Positions 43,103 through 43,909 of a stretch of DNA of 43,909 bases are shown piece after piece. Every line of letters begins with the position of its first letter. Positions within the stretch are counted from its first letter, which is position 1. Position numbers and translations under genes: made by a program. The stretch comes from Bacteroidales bacterium (GTDB lineage Bacteria > Bacteroidota > Bacteroidia > Bacteroidales > UBA932). The notes beneath the pieces were generated by a model. It saw only the letters and a program-made list of their open reading frames with translations, had not been told where the DNA came from and made no database searches. Location: assembly GCA_017471965.1 (NCBI GenBank), contig JAFURF010000068.1, forward strand, positions 1 through 43,909, read 5' to 3'.

Positions 43103-43885
43103 TTATTTCTGATACTTAACCAAGATATCCATCAGTGAGATTGAAGCGTCTTCCATCTCGATTGTGAGGGACTCAACCTGTGAAAGGATGTAGTTGAAGA
43201 AGATCTGAAGGATAACGGCAACGATCAAACCGCCGACAGTGGTGATCAAAGCGACTTTCATACCACCGGCAACGACTGCTGGAGACATGTCACCTGCAAC
43301 CATGATGGCGTCGAATGCCTGGATCATACCGATAACTGTTCCCAAGAATCCGAGTGAAGGTGCGATAGCGATGAAGAGAGAGATCCATGAGAGGTTCTGC
43401 TCCATCTTGCTTGCCTCTACTCCACCATAAGAAACGACTGATTTCTCTACTTCCTCAAGGCTCTGGCCGTCAGCAAGACGAAGGAATGCCTGAGTGAAGA
43501 TTGATGCGATAGGACCACGGGTGTTGCGGCATACATCAGTAGCAGCGGCTACGCCACCGTTTGCAAGGGCATCCTCAATCTTAGCAAGAAGTTTCTTGGT
43601 GTTGGTCTTAGAGAATCCGAGGTAAAGGATACGATCGATACAGAGAGCGAGACCGAGGATAAGGCAGGCGATAACGAGAGCCATGAAGCCGGCACCACCT
43701 TCGATGAACTTGGTCTTGAGAGCCTGGTGCATTGGAACTTCCTCAGGTCCGTCAAGAGTCTCAGCAGCCGGTGCTGCAGCCTCAGTTGCTGTTGGTTCAG
43801 CAGCCTGCTCGTCCTGAGCTACTGCGTTCTGTGCAGAAAAGGCCATAACGCCCATTACTGCCAAAAACATGAAAATTTTTTTCAT
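43103..43885 (-). CDS. exbB: ExbB/MotA/TolQ proton channel protein (second copy)
   Basis: 260 residues. An N-terminal signal peptide (ending NAVAQ, about 24) and an Ala/Glu-rich periplasmic stretch come before three membrane helices (about 63-84, 165-187, 210-233). The channel signature reads IAPSLGFLGTVIGMIQAFDAI and MKVALITTVGGLIVAVILQIFFNYI. It is the first gene of exbB, membrane protein, exbD, exbD. Its promoter lies beyond the window edge. Confidence 0.93.
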   Translation of the reverse strand: MKKIFMFLAVMGVMAFSAQNAVAQDEQAAEPTATEAAAPAAETLDGPEEVPMHQALKTKFIEGGAGFMALVIACLILGLALCIDRILYLGFSKTNTKKLLAKIEDALANGGVAAATDVCRNTRGPIASIFTQAFLRLADGQSLEEVEKSVVSYGGVEASKMEQNLSWISLFIAIAPSLGFLGTVIGMIQAFDAIMVAGDMSPAVVAGGMKVALITTVGGLIVAVILQIFFNYILSQVESLTIEMEDASISLMDILVKYQK

Positions 43886-43909
43886 AATTGTTTTTGTGTG
43901 TTTGATTAA

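Overview
The window is chromosomal DNA of a member of the Bacteroidetes, most likely order Bacteroidales; I cannot fix the family from sequence alone. Evidence: promoters of the TAnnTTTG (-7) type instead of TATAAT, few Shine-Dalgarno sequences, an intact moxR-bat aerotolerance operon, ExbB/ExbD/TonB sets with the Bacteroidetes gene order, BACON and fimbrillin-like lipoprotein domains, and family-typical versions of TypA, RidA, AsnS and ParC. The density of housekeeping genes indicates core genome. I see no insertion sequence, phage or CRISPR.

Layout. 1-584: 5' end of lysS (minus) diverging from recJ. 584-3121: recJ (plus) converges on and overlaps aroK (minus). The shikimate kinase gene carries an in-frame copy of a palindromic repeat, and a second copy lies just upstream of it. 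3131-10875: a minus-strand run of parC, era, a large-ribosomal-subunit pseudouridine synthase with a repetitive basic N-terminus, tonB, exbD, exbB and truA. 10936-19226: the plus-strand moxR / DUF58 / unnamed membrane protein / batA / batB / batC / batD-batE operon, with the last two genes fused. 19311-23747: a four-gene operon of two Gfo/Idh/MocA oxidoreductases, a DUF1080 (3-keto-glycoside hydrolase family) lipoprotein and a TIM-barrel sugar isomerase lipoprotein, ending in a perfect 21-bp hairpin shared with convergent guaA. 23812-27858: guaA (minus, with an eroded glutaminase domain) diverging from typA, then the DUF177 gene and rpmF. 27874-28040: tRNA-Arg(CCT), a terminator and a promoter overlapped by a palindrome. 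28069-37316: ridA, a large membrane-anchored protein, an AMP-forming acyl-CoA ligase, dCMP deaminase, an S41 peptidase interrupted by one in-frame TAA, and a 1000-residue mosaic surface lipoprotein ending in an M64 peptidase domain. 37415-43885 (minus): tonB-like, udk, asnS, an alkaline phosphatase lipoprotein, and a second Ton motor operon (exbB, a four-helix membrane protein, two exbD genes).

How they work together. Two separate proton-motive-force motors (ExbB/ExbD with TonB-like proteins) energise the outer membrane. The bat operon is an envelope protein complex with a MoxR chaperone ATPase. The four-gene carbohydrate operon fits oxidation at C3 of a glycoside, then cleavage and isomerisation of the keto product. 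Most other genes belong to translation, nucleotide metabolism and DNA maintenance.

Most unusual points: the palindromic element that has entered aroK without breaking its frame, with a sister copy forming a small ORF whose stop overlaps the aroK start; a GMP synthase lacking the glutaminase catalytic residues; the single nonsense codon in the S41 peptidase; the BatD-BatE fusion with a buried signal peptide; and a near-perfect palindrome over the -33 box of ridA. No gene set here amounts to a clearly new multi-gene system. The repeat element at aroK is the best candidate for something undescribed.
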